A stretch of DNA of 64,000 nt, taken from the NCBI GenBank assembly GCA_021014325.1, contig CM037460.1, positions 21,420,044 to 21,484,043 on the forward strand, read 5' to 3'. A model generated the notes under the pieces. That model did no database searches and was not told the DNA's origin. It saw only the letters and a list, made by a program, of their open reading frames with translations. A program made the position numbers and the translations under genes. This stretch comes from Plazaster borealis. Its lineage: Eukaryota; Echinodermata; Asteroidea; Forcipulatida; Labidiasteridae. Shown piece by piece: positions 41,601-55,200 of this stretch (the stretch's first letter is position 1; each line of letters opens with the position of its first letter).

Positions 41601-42417
41601 GTCAGCAGGGTTTTAAAAAATTCTCCAGACTGTAGAAAATTATATAAGGCACATGGCTTTTCTTTTTCTCTTTTTTTTTTTTTTCAGCAGCATGCTTTTT
41701 TTTTCACACGATTATATTCGTTCATTGTGAATTGTGAATTGAAAAATTGTGAAACTTTTCTTTTTATTTTTTTTTTTTTTTTTGACATTATGACATATTT
41801 TTGTATACCTGTAAAAAAAAAAAAAATACCCAAAATTTTGCAATATAAGTGCAACTTGCCAGTGGAGCCTCTACATAATTCTAGTTTTGGTCAAGAGAGA
41901 CTCTTTGCTTGCAAACCAAAAAAAAAAAAAAAAAAAAAAGGGACTGTTTACACGCAGCGAGAGGAGAGAAAGAGTTTGCATCGGTTTCAGGGACAGGGAA
42001 AGGACCTCCTACGGTAAAAATAATTAGGAGTTGTGTATGTAACTCAGTCAGTGTGACGACATGTCTCTGACTAGTGTACAATTATGGCTATGTGGCATGG
42101 CTATAGTGCTATAGTGCTAGCATGGCTATAGTCTTAAAAATTGCTCCTTGATTTGAATGGAAAAATAAAGGAATTTGGCCTATGTGTTAACTGTTACCAG
42201 TCATTGTCTGATAGACTACAATAGTGCTATGGCGTGGCTAGTGCATAGTGCTACTGGTGGCTATGCTAGCATGGTTTAATGGCTAAGTGCTAAAGGGAAT
42301 TTGGTACATGATCGTAACCCTCATAATTATGCATAAAAAAGCCAGCTGAGCTCTGGAGCTGGAAGTAAACAGAATGTTAAAAATATGACCATTTCATTAG
42401 TGGGAACAATTTACTTC

Positions 42418-43865
42418 CAATAGGACTCACCCGATTTTGGTTATAGAGCGTGATCCAAAACTGGTAAACATTTGATGAAAATTTGAGAATTTCTCAAATT
42501 AATCAAAACAGTACTTCAAATAGCAGAGAAAGGTCCATATTTTACTAAACTAAAAAAAAAAAAATTAAAAAAGAATTTGGGTAGGCACCCCGTGTCGTCG
42601 AAATTGCAGGTACGTTTTTCCAGCGTGAGGGATGGACAAAAAGAACATAAAATATAATTAACTTTTGAACGTGAAAAGTTAACTATGCACCCTTGATGGT
42701 TTTCATATATTTTACACATTGAAAGTATAAACCCTTTTAATATTTTATGATATTCTCATTCAATGTCATTTTTTTAACAGGGGTCTTGAAACCCAAAATG
42801 GTGTAATTTTGTCCGTCCCTCACGGACCAAATACAACTTTTTTTCTCCAAGTTACTCAACTAATTTTTTTGTTTTTAAGAAGTACCCTATCTATCGACAG
42901 ACTACATCAACTTTCCAGAAATTAATATCACAAGTCACTGATACCTTGTGGGTCCTAGTTATTTCACTTTTTAAAAGTGAGGGACGGACATTTCCGTCCC
43001 TCACGTTACCCCAAAAACAGATAAAACAGGGTCTTACATCTCAAATTTATCAAATTTATAAATTATTTTGCTATAATCTTGTTACTTATAGGACAAAGAT
43101 TATCCCAATTGACTCCAATTATTTTCATAAAATGTTGAACATGTTTTATGACAATATGCAGTTCAGCATGTAATGTGATGGTAAGCACTTGTCCGTCCCT
43201 CACGTCCGTCCCTCACGTCCGTCCCTCACTTAAAAAGGGGTCATACATCTCAAACAAACCCGTTTTACCCTCTTTTTGCTCAAATCATATTATTTACACA
43301 TGTAAATTTCAAAATTATGTTCAAAGATAAACTTTATAAATATTGTTGATTTTATAAATTAGTCTCAATGTGTCCGTCCCTCACAGGATATCTTGTCCGT
43401 CTATCACACATTTTTGAACAGCTCCTCCACTTTCCTGAGTGTAACCGACTTGTAATTTTTGACAATTCATGAAGTGTTGCTATTCATTGTTCATAATTAC
43501 TGAGAAAACTTGATGACATTTTTCAAGTTTCAATAAAATATTTGAAATTGTATAGAATGGTAGGGTTTGTCAATTCTATTGATGTCTGTCCCTCATGCAT
43601 TAAAAACGACCCCTGCTTAAAATCTTAAAGTGAATTTCGCTAAATAATACATTGAGAGTGTGTATTAACATCATTAGCAAGTAAACATAAAGGTTCCATT
43701 CAGTTTTAATCTGCTATATTCACTAGGGAAAGGCATTTGTCTATTGATTTCCATCCCTCACGTGAGGGACGGAATTGGATCACGCTCATAATTGGTTGGA
43801 TAAAAGTTGGATTTTAAGCACTCCTCCCCTTAGCTGAGATAATCATAGTTCTTGGTCACATCCTT
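42418..43865 (+). repeat. duplicated segment, copy 1 (interrupted)
   Basis: 42418-42445 and 43788-43865 together match 44024-44126: shared TTTTGGTTAT, then ATAATTGGTTGGATAA, then AAGCACTC.TCCCCTTAGCTG and GATAATCATAG. The copy is split by the 1.34-kb element. Confidence 0.8.
42446..43787. mobile_element. 1.34-kb TIR element rich in GTCCGTCCCTCAC motifs
   Basis: Ends GAGCGTGATCCAA and its inverse, with ATA on both sides as a possible 3-bp duplication. The interior carries about a dozen copies of GTCCGTCCCTCAC or its inverse, for example at 42625, 42811, 42977, 42993, three in tandem from about 43191, and 43371. The palindrome CCCTCACGTGAGGG is near the right end (43755). No open frame of note. 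Confidence 0.75.
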
Positions 43866-44023
43866 CCAGTCCCTACCATCGGGAATATCAAGGGTAATAT
43901 GATAAACACATCTTTCCCTCTACATGTATGTTGAAGTTTTTTCTTCTTGGTCTCTGACTTCCAGCTCAACTGCAAATGTTGAACATCATTTCTTTACAAT
44001 TTGTTTAATTGAATTTTCTTTTC

Positions 44024-44126
44024 AGTAGGAATCTCCCAATTTTGGTTATGATAATTGGTTGGATAACAGTTGGACTTAAAGCACTCTTCCCCTTAGCTGT
44101 GATAATCATAGCTCTAATCTACATCC
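44024..44126 (+). repeat. duplicated segment, copy 2, just upstream of the NACHT gene start
   Basis: Uninterrupted partner of the segment at 42418-43865. It ends 20 bp before the ATG at 44147, so it is part of the 5' UTR or of the intron before it. Confidence 0.8.
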
Positions 44127-44146
44127 ATAGGACTGTCTTCTGAATC

Positions 44147-47100
44147 ATGGGCTGTGGATCGCCCAATGCTGCAGGGAGCTACCAAGCCGACGTCAACACC
44201 ATGTGGAATCAAGTCAGACGTACGGTGGACTCATCTACTAAGACGAACGACAAGAAACTGGTCATCCGTCGCTCAGGATGGAAAACAGTCAGGATCTTTG
44301 TGTCATCCACGTTCAGAGACTTCCATGCCGAGAGGGAAATACTAATCAAAGAGGTAAATTTTAGGCTGTGTTCGAATTGGCGGCTGTTGCTGTGGCTGTT
44401 GCCAAGGGTGTTGCTATGGGCCTCCTATGCTTCAACTTATGTTCACATGACGATCAAGCCATACCCATAGCCGCAGCCACTTTTTGGGACACGGCAAAAA
44501 TTTTGCTGACCTTAAGGCCACATAAAAAAACAATTGTTGATCGTTCACGCCCGACCCTATGAAACCCCCTGACCTCCTTTTTATTTATTTTTTTTTTTCA
44601 TACAAAAAACGGCTTTTTCAATGATCTTTTGATCCGTTCTGCGCTGCACGCACACTTACGTCAACACCAACCCCGGGTTTGATCTTGCAAAAACAAGAAC
44701 AATTCTTCAAATATTTACTTAGGCTACACTGCGTTTTAGTTGTTTGAAAATGTTTACAGAAAATGTCCTCTAAGAGTTAAATGGGTTTAACAAAACAATT
44801 TAAAACATCAAAATCACACAAACCCTCTGTTTTATAGTGATTGTGATGATTTATTTATTCTTTATTTCATATTTTGCCATGTCAACAAAACTAAAAAAAG
44901 GGCACCTTTTGAAATGAAATTTTCACAGGTTAGTTTTATGATATATATACAGCTATAGGATTGAAACAAACAGTGGGTTTCAATAACAAAACGTATACAA
45001 TCCCTTTAAGAAACTTTGGGTTGGTTAAATGATTTGTTTCTTGTATCTCTACCAAAAGGTATTTCCCGATCTGCGTGTGTGGTGTGAGAAGAGACGTCTT
45101 CATCTTGTAGACTGTGACCTCAGATGGGTGAGTAGTCATGGCAACAAACAACAAACCTCAATGAGATATCATCAGGCTTATGAACACTTTCCCTGAAGTT
45201 GTTTGGGTTCAAACTGCTTCAAACCAGTTCGCCCCAGCTTTTTCAAAACTTATCCGGTATCAATTTCTCTTCTTCAAAATGTTGTTGGTTCTAAATTTGT
45301 AATTTAGTCAGGAGTCATTGGTATAAATTGGTTGTTTTCTTTGATTTCTTTTGTAGGGAATTCCTAAGGACACTACAACGGAAGAAACACTACGGACATG
45401 TCTGGGTGAAATTGACAGATGTTATCAAGATAACGTTATGCCATTCTTCTTGAATCTAACAAGGTACGACAGTGTCAACTTGCACAATACAACCCCTTCC
45501 CATTTTGATAATCAAATGTTGCTTTGTCTAATGGAAAATTTTTGTTTGATGTTGTTTAGGAGTTCATAGTAAAAAAAGTGATAAATATCCATTCATTCAT
45601 TGATGGCAGCTAAAGGCCCAGTTGTGGACATTTTTTATTTCCAAGTTATGTGGAAAGGTTTTACCAGCGATTGGTAAACCAAACCATTAAGGTATTAAAA
45701 GACAAGGAGATTTTCACAGAAAATAATTAAAATAAGAAGCAAATAAATAGTACAACATGGATATGCACTAAATAAAATGAATCTGTAGTTCTGTTATTAT
45801 CTCAATATCACATCTGACGGGAGTCTCAAAGCGCTCATTGGTTTTACAAAAGGTATTGCAGAGCTTTGTTTGAATTATGGTAACAATAAATAGCACCGTG
45901 TAGGGGTATACAAAGTGATGTGGGGCAATCTGCTGCCTACCATGCCAGAAAAAGCGGGCCAAACCGTTCTCTTAATATCAAAATCATATTATTAACAACA
46001 TTTAGTTTTATGTTCACATGGAAACTAAATGTGGAAGTGGAAAAATATTACAAGTTCTATCTTCATGCTAAAATTATTGTAAAGTGTCATTTTATTTGAT
46101 ACTCTCAAAAATGAGTTTGACCTCAGAGCTCCTCTTAAAATACGGGAATTGCAACAGGAGTGAATTCTACTGTAATTTTTCTGATGTATTAGTTTGTTTG
46201 TTGGTCCTACTGTACTTTTCTAATCTTCTCTGTTTTATTTCTTCTGATTTTTTCGTTCAGTTCCTTACTTTTCTCTTTCCTCCTCTGACAGTGTTTGCAT
46301 CTTTTGTCACAACTCAAGAGCCAATAGTCAACAAGTTTGTCTCCATTGATATTCAAGAAGTCAAGATTAACAAACAGGTCATTTTTTGACTCTCGTTTGG
46401 AATGAATAAATGTACTTAATCTTTAAATAGATCAAATTTGAATATGTTTTTGCATGTTTTGTTTGATTCTGTTGGGCTTAGGGCTGCACCAGATCATGCT
46501 TTACATGGGATCAGGCATGCTATAATCAGAGTCCAACAGTTTTGGTGAAATGATGAGTTAAAATAATGGCTGGATGGTGTTGGATTGTTGTTAGAGTGCA
46601 GAAGGATCCTAGTAAATCACTGATAAAATAGATTTAACAAAATGCTTAAAGCTCTCCTTCAAAACAAATAAATAAATAAAAATGTGGTTGCATTGCCTCC
46701 ATGGTTTGTTAAATACGTTGCATGCCAGGCTAGCCGTGCATGATGTTAACATTGATTGCTTAGTGTATACAGGTCTGCAGAGCTTTGTTCGAAATTATAA
46801 GACCAATTGTTGGCCTATTATACGTAGCACCATGTAACGGTTTAGCTGAGTAAATGAGTTCTGAGTGATGGTGATGACATAAGTCATTATATCTAGCTGT
46901 AATTCATCTGAAAACACAATTCACTTTGATTGTTTTTCATTTTTCATCCACATACTGCATCTCTTTGGAGCTCCTTGTCGGTGCATGTTAATTTGTATGT
47001 CTTATTTGTTCTTCCTTGAAGCTAAGATTGGCTTTTTACCTTGTTTGGGGTGAACTTGCAAAAAAAAGGATTTTTGCTACTTTTCTCTAAATAAACACAG

Positions 47101-49279
47101 AGTAAAACATACTATCGTGGCGATCTGTGAACCGTAATGGGAGTATTTATCTTAAAACTAATAAATTTTTTGTTTTATAACAGTGAGCGTTGTGGTTGGA
47201 TTCCTAGTCAGATGGAGGTGCCACCGTCAGTCCGTACCGACTACCGCTGGATTCAGGGGTTGTCCGTCACAGAAATGGAGATCATGCACGGTGCCTACCG
47301 TAAAGACAATTTCAACTGTGAGTGTAACATTATAAATGTTGCTTTTTTGTGTACAACTAAAGTTCTGTAAGGTTGTTGTATGATCTATTGAAGAAAGTCA
47401 TGCTGCTTAGAACAAGCAATTGTGTCAGCATTAACCATTGCTGTTCAAATAGTAAGCGCCTATTTTGCCAATATTGCCATTGCTGTACCACCTCATCTTA
47501 TTTTAAGAGAGCAATCAGTAAACCAATATCAGCTTTGTTTGCATTACCATTGCTGTACCTTATCTGGATTCAGAGAGAGTGATTATTCCAATAATAGTTT
47601 TGCTAGCATTGCTATTGCTTCCCAGATAGCAAATACATGTTGGGCCGACATTGGTTATTAAATGTTGGCCCAATGATGGCAACCCACATACATAACATAC
47701 CAATAACAGCAGTTTTGCTAGCATTGCTATTGCTGTACCTTATCTTGATTCAAAGACAGTAAACATAGCAGCAGCTTTGTTTGCAATACCATTTGTGGGG
47801 CTATCTTGATTCAAAGACCAGTAACAGTAACTTTGTCAGCATCGATTGTACCTTTCTTGCTTCAAAGAGAGTAAGCATATACCAGCAGCTTTGTCAACAT
47901 TACCAACAATGTTGAGAATAAACCTCAGCTATTTTTACAAGGTATCTCTTCCAGAAGAGAAAGTTACACTGTGTGCCTTTGCGATATTAACTAATAACCC
48001 AACCATTCCAATACTATTCCAAAAACACCAGGCTGGGATCAGGCTGGCTCAGTGGTTTCTTTCCCTGCCTTTTACCTCTGTGGACCTCCGGTTCGAATCC
48101 CACCTCAGACCAGAGCCTGGTACGTTGTTTGGGTTTTTCAGTCCCTACCTGATTGCATGGGTTTTTCCCATCGGGGTTTTCCTCCCACATTTCTTCTTGT
48201 TTCCTATTCATCCTGTATTGGCGCGAATTGTGCTGTTGGATGTGTCATAATTAAATAAATAAGTAAATAAATAAACATCTTACCTTGGATTGATTTCCAG
48301 CGCTTTTTATGATACGAGATTCCGGTTTTCTACAAGAGGTTCCTAAAGAGCATCACAAGGATTTTGTGGACGTTAATCCCATTGCTCCTGCTAAGCTGCA
48401 GATGTTGAAGCAGATGCTGAAGGAACGATTCAGGGTAAAATCTCTTCAACTTATGGATATCTGGCTTATTGTAGATCCAGATTAAGATTTTAATGTTGTT
48501 TCTCCCCCACATTGTCATTCTATCCCCCTCCCATCATCTCCCCTCCACTACCCCCCCCCCAAAAAAAAAGGAAAGGAAAAACTAAAAACAAATGCGAGTT
48601 TGACCATGTGGTTTCACACTCCAATAGTTTGCAGCTAAACTGCACCAGCTAAGTAACACTGCTAGTGTGTGTTTGTTGAAACATAACAAGAGAAGCTTGA
48701 TTAGAAACATTTAGAGATTGAAGTGGAACATTCTTGCAAACACATGCGGATCACCAGTGAGAAATCTTGCAGTCTACTCATAAAAGTCTGGTACACTAAT
48801 CCAGCCAGCGAGTGAAAAAGACCAAGTAAGGTTTTAAATAATATTTCTTTTATTGTTTTTATTTTTAATTTGTTATGGAAGTCGCCCATCACAAGGCACA
48901 AGAGGCCACTCAAGGTGCGGGCTACACAAAAGGGATAGAAAAAGAAAGCGTGGAGAATTAAGTTAAAAGAAACCCATTAAACTTGAACTGTGGGACAAAT
49001 TATCGCCAGCAGGTATATACATATTTTTAAAATCAATCTGCACAACTGAAAACAACTTTAGACCGATATTTTTTAATTTGATTCGCTCAGAAAGACCAAG
49101 TGAACTTCTACAACTGTGAGTTTGACGGAGTCAATGACCAGGGAAAGGTGGAATTCAAAGAGTTGGCGAAGACCTTAGGAAAGATGGTGTATGAATTCTT
49201 CCAGAGGAGGATCACAGAGCAGTATCCTCTTGAAGATGGTATTCTGGACCCTTACCAACAAGCCAAAGAAGCTCATGAG
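44147..49279 (+). CDS. DUF4062 (TIR/SLOG-like) module of the NACHT protein, exons 1-6
   Basis: Six exons encode residues 1-280. After a short polar N-terminus (MGCGSPNAAG) come the conserved DUF4062 blocks: VRIFVSSTFRDFHAERE, then VDCDLRWGI, LGEIDRCYQ, CGWIPSQ, SVTEME and MIRDSGFLQEVP. The equivalent TEP1 blocks are closely similar and in the same order. DUF4062 is regarded as a Rossmannoid domain related to TIR/SLOG effector or sensor domains; that role is inference here. An acceptor-like AG at 44129-44130 suggests an upstream UTR exon. Confidence 0.85.
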
Positions 49280-52200
49280 GTTGGTCATCTTTTTTGATAA
49301 TGATCCATATAGGCTGAAATCCCTTTAGGTAAATGTCAACAAGCTGTTGTTGTTAGGATAGCTGCATTGGCAGTTTGTGTGTGGGCATGGGATGAATTGG
49401 GAGACTAAACTATTCCATCCTGGTGGAATAGATTAGTCCAGAATGGTCGGATTAGTGCGTTCCGACGGAGGAATATTTTAGTCTTTCAGGAATAAGGCTA
49501 AAATATTCCTCCGTCTGAACGCCCCCGAACATTCGGGGTTGATGAGAGGGACATCATCTACTCTGGGAGGCAGCAGGGGGCGGCACTGATTAGGTCTTCT
49601 CAAGATACTGATTTAGTCCTAGGGCCTTTTCCAAACCCCAGCTTCAGGCTCTATTTGTTGTTGAAACGCTGTGCAAAATGCACACAGCCCCAAAATTATT
49701 GATGGAACCCAAGCCTAGGTTTGGAAAAGACCCCAGTGGCAAGATTTGAGATAAACAAATTTTAAACTGCTCAAAAAGACTCCAAGGTTGCTTGTACGAA
49801 CAAACATGGGTCTTCTGAAGCTACTGATTCACTCTCAAAAACATTTGAGAAGAATCGTTTTTAAAATTGCAGGCTGTTGCTACTGTGGGCAGGTCAAAAC
49901 TTGATGCTTCTATGAGCAAGAATTTACCTGAAATTAAGGCATTTTTGCTGTCCAAATTGGCGGCTGTTGCAGCAGTGTAATGCTATGGGCATCCATACTT
50001 CAATGCATTTCAAAATGGGGAACAAGCTGTAGCCGCATCCGATATTTGGACACGATTTAAGTCTTTGAACTTCAAGAGGTGCTCAAAGGTCAAATAAAGT
50101 TTTGTGATTCACTCAGTTTCCTAGAGATAGTACTTATGAAAACGGGGAAAGTAAGTTAAAAGTCTCCAACCTCACGATAAAATGGTGTAAAATGCCACTG
50201 TATTTGATACCCTTCAAGTGTAGTTTTTGTCAAAATCCAAAAACGTGCGATTATGTCACATTTCAAATTTATGGTCTGTACATTTTTCTACAAAGAATTT
50301 TCTGTTCATTCCTGAATTTTGATGATATTCAATCAAAATAGCCTTGAATTTGAACTTTTGACTGGTGCAAAAATTCCTATTTGGAATGTACAGACCTATT
50401 TATTTATGCTGTCTGATGACGTCTAGTTTAAAATTCGTTCTGAAAGATAATGAAAACTAAATGACATTTTACGCTATTTTAACTTGAGGTTAGAGACTTA
50501 AATTGTTTTCCCCTACTTTCATGAGGATTCTATCTATTGGAAAATGTGTGCATCGCAAAGTTCAACTTGACCTTGCAGACCCTTTTTAAGGTCAGGCAAT
50601 AGCAGGCATGTAGAAAAATAAAACAACACATCCCTGTGAAATATTTGTCTTTTATACTTGTTTATTACTTCATATTCTCGTAATTTTGTTCTCCTGTTTA
50701 TTTCTTCAGTCCTTCATGAAGAATCGTAGTGCCTCAGTCTTGGGTAGGACCAACATTCTGGAACAGGTACAGCTCTCTTTTTAATACCATATCTATACCT
50801 TTTTGTAGAGGTTCTAACCTCTCATTCTGCAGTGACTTTAAGTTGCTAGCTTCTGTATGTATTTTGTTAAACCATTTAATTTATGCATAAAGAAAGGACT
50901 TGATTTATGAAATAATTGAATCGGGGATGAGGAATATTGTTTGCCGTTAATTCTTTACACCGATAAACACAAGGATGAAATGAAAACTTTATTTAAACAG
51001 TATTTTTATTTGTGAATCTCATACAGATAAAAGAGCACATAATTGGGATCGGTGTTGATGTTCCCTTGCTACTCTTAGGAGGTCCTGGGACTGGAAAATC
51101 CTCAATTATGGCCAGGGTAGCTGATGTGACTGTAGCAAAGGCACTTACCAAAGAAATACCAGGGTAAACTGGTTTTGTTTATTCCTCTCACTAAATACCC
51201 TACCAGCAACCTTGCATAGGGGCCATTCAGAATAGTCAATGTTAAAAATTGTCGATTTGGCTTCATAATATAATCTATACAGTGAAGAACATAGTAATGC
51301 CTCAAATGAAGCAGATATTTTAGGTCAAAGGTATCCAACATCAGTAGTTGTCAATGGCTTTACCTGGCTTAAACAAACAACTTTGTAGTTTAATCAGGAA
51401 TGAAATTAACGATCTTGGCCTGCTGGATATATTTTCTTCTTCTTTTTCGTTTGTTAATATATATATATATATATAATTTGTTTAAACAAAAACTGAATTT
51501 TGATTTTCAGTTATTTCTTTTGACCCACCAAGCCACAATTTTGAGAGAAAAAAAAAATCAACTATTCTGAATGGCCCCTAAATGTAGCTATTCTCTATCC
51601 CCTTTCACACTAGTCTATTCCCCGGGGGCAACCACAGGGAATAATGGCCAGCCCTTACACTTAGATCGCTTTACCCCTGATATACCCCGGCAATTGGACA
51701 TACTCCGGGAAATAGCCACCCCTGCTCCGGAGTAGGGGTAAGCGGTAAATCCCTGGGTTTGTTTAATCCCCGGGGAATAACTGCTAATGGGACGAAAGCG
51801 GCTTTTGCTTCACCCTGTTTACGTGGCGGACAGCAAAAAGAACCCCTGTGGAATACAGACCAGGGAATACACGTGTGGGGATAGTGTGATAGTGCGCTGG
51901 GGAATCTGGGGGGTAAAAAAACCTCCCAGGGCCTTGGGCTGTATTCCACGGGGATAACACTTAGGCTCTGGCTATTAGTTAGAGGAGAACTCAATGAAAA
52001 CAAGGTGAAAAGGGGGAACGTACAATTTCAAGGAGAAAAGTGGATTTTCATAGTATTGTCTTACACCATGCAAAGCTTCAAGTCTTATCACTGCTCCAAT
52101 TTAGCTTTCATTAAAATATTTATCCATGCCTTTTCTCATGACAGGGGTGGGGAGCAAGGATGGCATGTCTTTTACCATTTTGTCGGTGCCGTACCAGGTT

Positions 52201-55200
52201 CACCAAATCTTGAGACAACTCTGAAACGCCTCTTAAGGGAGCTTGGAGAAGTCAATGTAAGTTTAATTCTGAGGAGGATTGGATTTGGTGGTTGCGTTTG
52301 AGTGAAAACAGTGACAAACGGTTTGTATTTTGCCATGGATTTTGAGCATGTTCAGGTGCTCATTCAATTTCATATTAAATTCGTCTTTCAAGTCTGACTT
52401 CCTGAATGAGCAGTGGGTTTCTAATGCAGATTGTCATTCATAGATTGTTGCCAGACTATTTTAGACTTCTTGCCTCCATTTGATGATATGCATTTGTATG
52501 TCAGCAAAGACGTGACATCAGGATTGTGATGAAGGTTTTGACTATTCATTGTTTGTTGAGCAATTCAACGGTTTGAAAAATAACAAACTGACTGAGCGGG
52601 ATTTGAACCTGGAACCTCCGGATTAATGTGCTTTTTTTGGTAGAGCGTCGGCACGCTAATCCAAAGGTTGCAGGTTCAAATCCAGTTCTCGTCAATTTTA
52701 ACTTGTTCAACCCCAAATTAACTAAAATATATACTCATGGCTACATTTATAGAACTCGGTGTTGTCTGAATATTATTTGTGTGTGACATTATATTGAGGG
52801 GGTTAGTTCCCTGAATTTGGGTTAGGGGTGTTTAGAATTAAATTTTTGTCATGCATCTTTTTATGGTTTTATAAAAATTATTCTTAAAGGTAGGGTCATC
52901 ATATGGTATTTGTCAGTGAAAGCTGATTTTTATGAACAATTTTCAAAAAAAGATACCTGTTTCTTTTATTGTAATACAAGTTACCCTTTTATTGTAATAA
53001 AAGTTACCTGTGAAAGTTTCAGTTGAATGCAGTGTCCACTTGTTGAGAAAACTTGCCAAAAATTGTCATGTTATTTTCATCAGAGATGAACAAGCATTGT
53101 GCTCATTTAAAGCAGGTACCAACCGCATCTCTGGCCGTATTTATGGCAGCATTCAATTGCACAGTAAATACTTAACATGATTTACTGCGGAACCAATTTC
53201 TTTGATTGTCAGGATACAACAATGCCTAAGGATCTAGAGTCCGCATGTCAAGAAACTTATGCAGTGCTGTCCAACCCTAACACCAAGCCTGTGATCATTA
53301 TCATAGATGCCCTCAATCAGGTAATGTTTTTGTCTCTGTTGCTACAAAAATGTCACAGATTTATGTTTTTGAAATGTGCCGTCATTGGATGGTTTTTGAT
53401 GTTAACAAATATCCCACTGGAAGGGTATCAAATACAATGGCATTAAGTCTAACATGAGGGTTTTTTTTTCCACTTTCATAAGGTAGTTAATTAAATACGG
53501 AAAATGAATTATTGTCATGATTATTGTACAAGCAATGTTGCATGTTACATGTATTTTGTGCATTGTCCATTGCATATGCAAAAGTTTCTGTGAGTTTTTT
53601 GTTTTGAATCAGCATCCTCTGTCAAAGTTCTCAGAGAAAAAAAAACACAACCAAAAACCCCTCTTTTGGTAAAAAAATGGGCCATGCAATTTTAATGTCA
53701 ATGAATGCATGATGCGCATGCTTCGTTTTCTCCCCTCAGTTTGATGAATGCAAGGAGGCTACTGTACTGAATTGGTTACCCAGCAAGCTTGGTCCTCAGA
53801 TTCGCTGCATCTTTTCCATGATTGATGAAACGCCGCAACATCAGACGCTGCGTTCACGACCCAACAAGCCCAAGGAGGTGTACGTCACTCCGCTGGACAT
53901 GTCATCCAGGGAGGTTCGTTTATTGATTCTATTTTATTTATCTAGTTTATTCATTCACAAAGATATTGACAACATAGGGAGATTGCTTACATAGGGCTAA
54001 TTAGCTCTAATTAAAGTTGGCCCATTAATTCCAGAGGTCACAGATTCAAGTCTTGCTGAACAAAGAAAAATTGACCAGAACGGGATTTGAACCAACGACC
54101 TCCGGATTAACGTGCCGGCGCTCTACCAACTGAGCGAATGTTGGCAGACTCCATATTTTGTCAATATCTTTGTTCGGGGTGCCAGTCAGAAACCATACAA
54201 CTGTTACGATGCAAGCTGGGAAGCAGCAGCCAGGGCGTCACCTTAAGGTGATGCCACTGATTTAACCAGTCAGTTTCCCTTGTGGTTTATATTACTTAAT
54301 ATCAATTGTTGAAACGAAGGGTGTTGTTATTTCTATTGTTTATGATCAGGCAATCGTTCAAGAGACTCTGGGAAATTATCAGAAGCGTCTTGACGCAGAG
54401 CAGATGGCCAGTCTACTCGGTAAAGAATCCTCCCAGAATCCTTTGTGGTTATCAGTGGCATGCGAGGAGCTGAGGGTGTATGGTATATTTGAATCACTCT
54501 CTGATAAGATCAACAGCTTAGCCGACGGCTTACTCAAGTAAGTCCCTGATTAGATAAATATATACCGCATACAAAGATCCTTGTCATTTGATTGGTGGAA
54601 CACGCGTCATGTGTCATCCTTTATTTTGCCATGTATGCTGCCGGGATGCTCCAAAATTTAACATAGGATTCCTATATGGATAAAATTAAAGGATGATTTG
54701 GACTCTTCGCATTGTTCTTTCCAAAATAATTGTTACTCACCTGTTTGTATGAACGAGGCAAGGTTATATGTCACAGCGGACAGGGTTGGTGTTTATACGC
54801 GGAGTCGTCCACATTGTTTAGAAGGGTTTTTATTATTTTCAGAGTGTGGGCTGGACAATTTTTAGTGTCTGTTTTGTGTTTATTGTGGAAAAAAATTCAA
54901 AAGAAAAGGATGTGTGAGTTATATAAAACAATTTTTGAATGCCTTCATTCATGCATTGTTGCAGAATATAATCACTTGGTGAAATCTGGCTTTTCCATTT
55001 CACTCGGATTCCCTTCATGAAATGGAATAGTCCAGCTTTCACCTCAAGATTATATTCAGCGACAATGCACTCATATGCATAAAATATTTGCATATTATTG
55101 CCTCGTAAATTTGACCCTTTATATATGTTATGGGAATGAGACTTTGAGATCTCGCCGTATTTTTGACCGCGTGAGGGCGTTTGTGGACCAATGTTTGCCT

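Larger units (their letters stand above)
35721..44023. other. gene-free interval between COG4 and the NACHT gene
   Basis: About 8.3 kb with no exon I can support. It holds dispersed repeats (near 37.0, 38.5, 38.9/39.3, 39.4-40.0 kb), a (GT)n tract near 37.61 kb, A- and T-rich low complexity near 36.2-36.9 and 41.5-41.9 kb, and the GTCCGTCCCTCAC element at 42.4-43.8 kb. A non-coding first exon of the NACHT gene could lie here but cannot be placed. Confidence 0.6.
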
